NCBI RefSeq assembly: GCF_002506585.1
Contig: NZ_DAXW01000009.1
Span: 1-43,757, forward strand
Direction of reading: 5' to 3'
DNA: 43,757 bases
Source of the DNA: Methanoculleus sp. UBA430
Lineage (GTDB): Archaea; Halobacteriota; Methanomicrobia; Methanomicrobiales; Methanoculleaceae
Made by a program: the position numbers and the translations under genes. This document shows, piece after piece, positions 43,602-43,757 of the stretch. Numbering within the stretch: position 1 is the stretch's first letter; each line of letters begins with the position of its first letter. The notes beneath the pieces were generated by a model. That model saw only the letters and a program-made list of their open reading frames with translations. It ran no database searches and had not been told where the DNA came from.

Positions 43602-43652
43602 TGAACCTTCCGGTATTCTCCCGTTCACCTCTCTTATTCACAATTTTGGCTG

Positions 43653-43668
43653 CTATTATTAATATATT
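43653..43668 (-). promoter_or_regulatory. promoter of the lipoprotein/adenine deaminase operon
   Basis: AATATATTAATAATAG on the minus strand, the most AT-rich spot nearby, centred about 60 bases before ATG 43601; predicts a leader of about 33 bases. Confidence 0.5.
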
Positions 43669-43670
43669 GT

Positions 43671-43757
43671 CAACTACCTCCCTAGCGGAGTGGGCTTGCA
43701 ATCGGGGTCTGAAGACCACACGGTTGCAAGTCAACTACCCCGCCCTTCAGGGCGGGG
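43671..43757. other. hairpin-rich end, possible IS200/IS605-type terminus (cut by the window edge)
   Basis: GTCAACTACC occurs twice (43669 and 43730). Between them CTTGCAA (43695-43701) pairs with TTGCAAG (43724-43730) around an inner GGTC/GACC hairpin. At the edge CCCCGCCC (43738-43745) pairs with GGGCGGGG (43750-43757) with loop TTCA. Such imperfect, GC-rich hairpins and subterminal sites are typical of IS200/IS605-family ends. The transposase or TnpB would lie beyond the window, so this is a suggestion. Confidence 0.4.

Overview
The window looks like the chromosome of a GC-rich methanogenic archaeon of the Methanomicrobiales, most like Methanoculleus. The evidence is a methanogenesis marker protein 8 (DUF2099) gene, several multi-PAS sensor proteins, archaeal TATA boxes placed about 24-26 bases upstream of start codons (leaderless messages), and many GTG starts. 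No tRNA, rRNA or CRISPR array was seen. The genus is an inference from gene content and style, not from a marker phylogeny.

Bases 1-16150 form an accessory, defence-rich region with patchy base composition. In order it holds a structured non-coding stretch, a CoiA-like nuclease gene, a LA2681-type HEPN gene, a HepT/MntA toxin-antitoxin pair, a small membrane protein, a DNA methyltransferase with an overlapping unknown partner (probably its nuclease), a duplicated scar with a broken HEPN copy, and a type III-like restriction-modification system whose Mod gene is cut by an in-frame TGA. Decayed Schlafen/AlbA-type ATPase genes and a truncated membrane-protein gene follow. Three copies of one methyltransferase C-terminal tail (1890-1964, 3637-3846, 7135-7320) sit at module boundaries, each just upstream of an accessory gene. 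They look like recombination joints.

Bases 16150-30540 are mostly core-like: OsmC, two related PAS-domain sensors that end in a DHp-like segment without an ATPase, TrkH, a complete 25-residue lysine-rich small gene, a PAPS-reductase-like protein overlapping hisH, an AMP-forming acyl-CoA synthetase carrying an N-terminal ribbon-helix-helix domain, a frameshifted short-chain dehydrogenase and a small zinc-ribbon protein.

Bases 30540-43757 hold a 1414-residue membrane-anchored HEAT-repeat protein, a DUF6573-like/HTH protein, and a tightly overlapping operon of a CARF-like protein, a PIN-like nuclease and a HAD phosphatase. This operon is the best candidate for an undescribed system: a nucleotide-sensing fold coupled to an RNase without CRISPR. 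After it come marker protein 8, a zinc ribbon, an acyltransferase-family membrane protein, a TerC protein with a repeated CPAL tail, and a lipoprotein translationally coupled to adenine deaminase, which probably starts at CTG. The window ends in hairpins resembling an IS200/IS605-type end.
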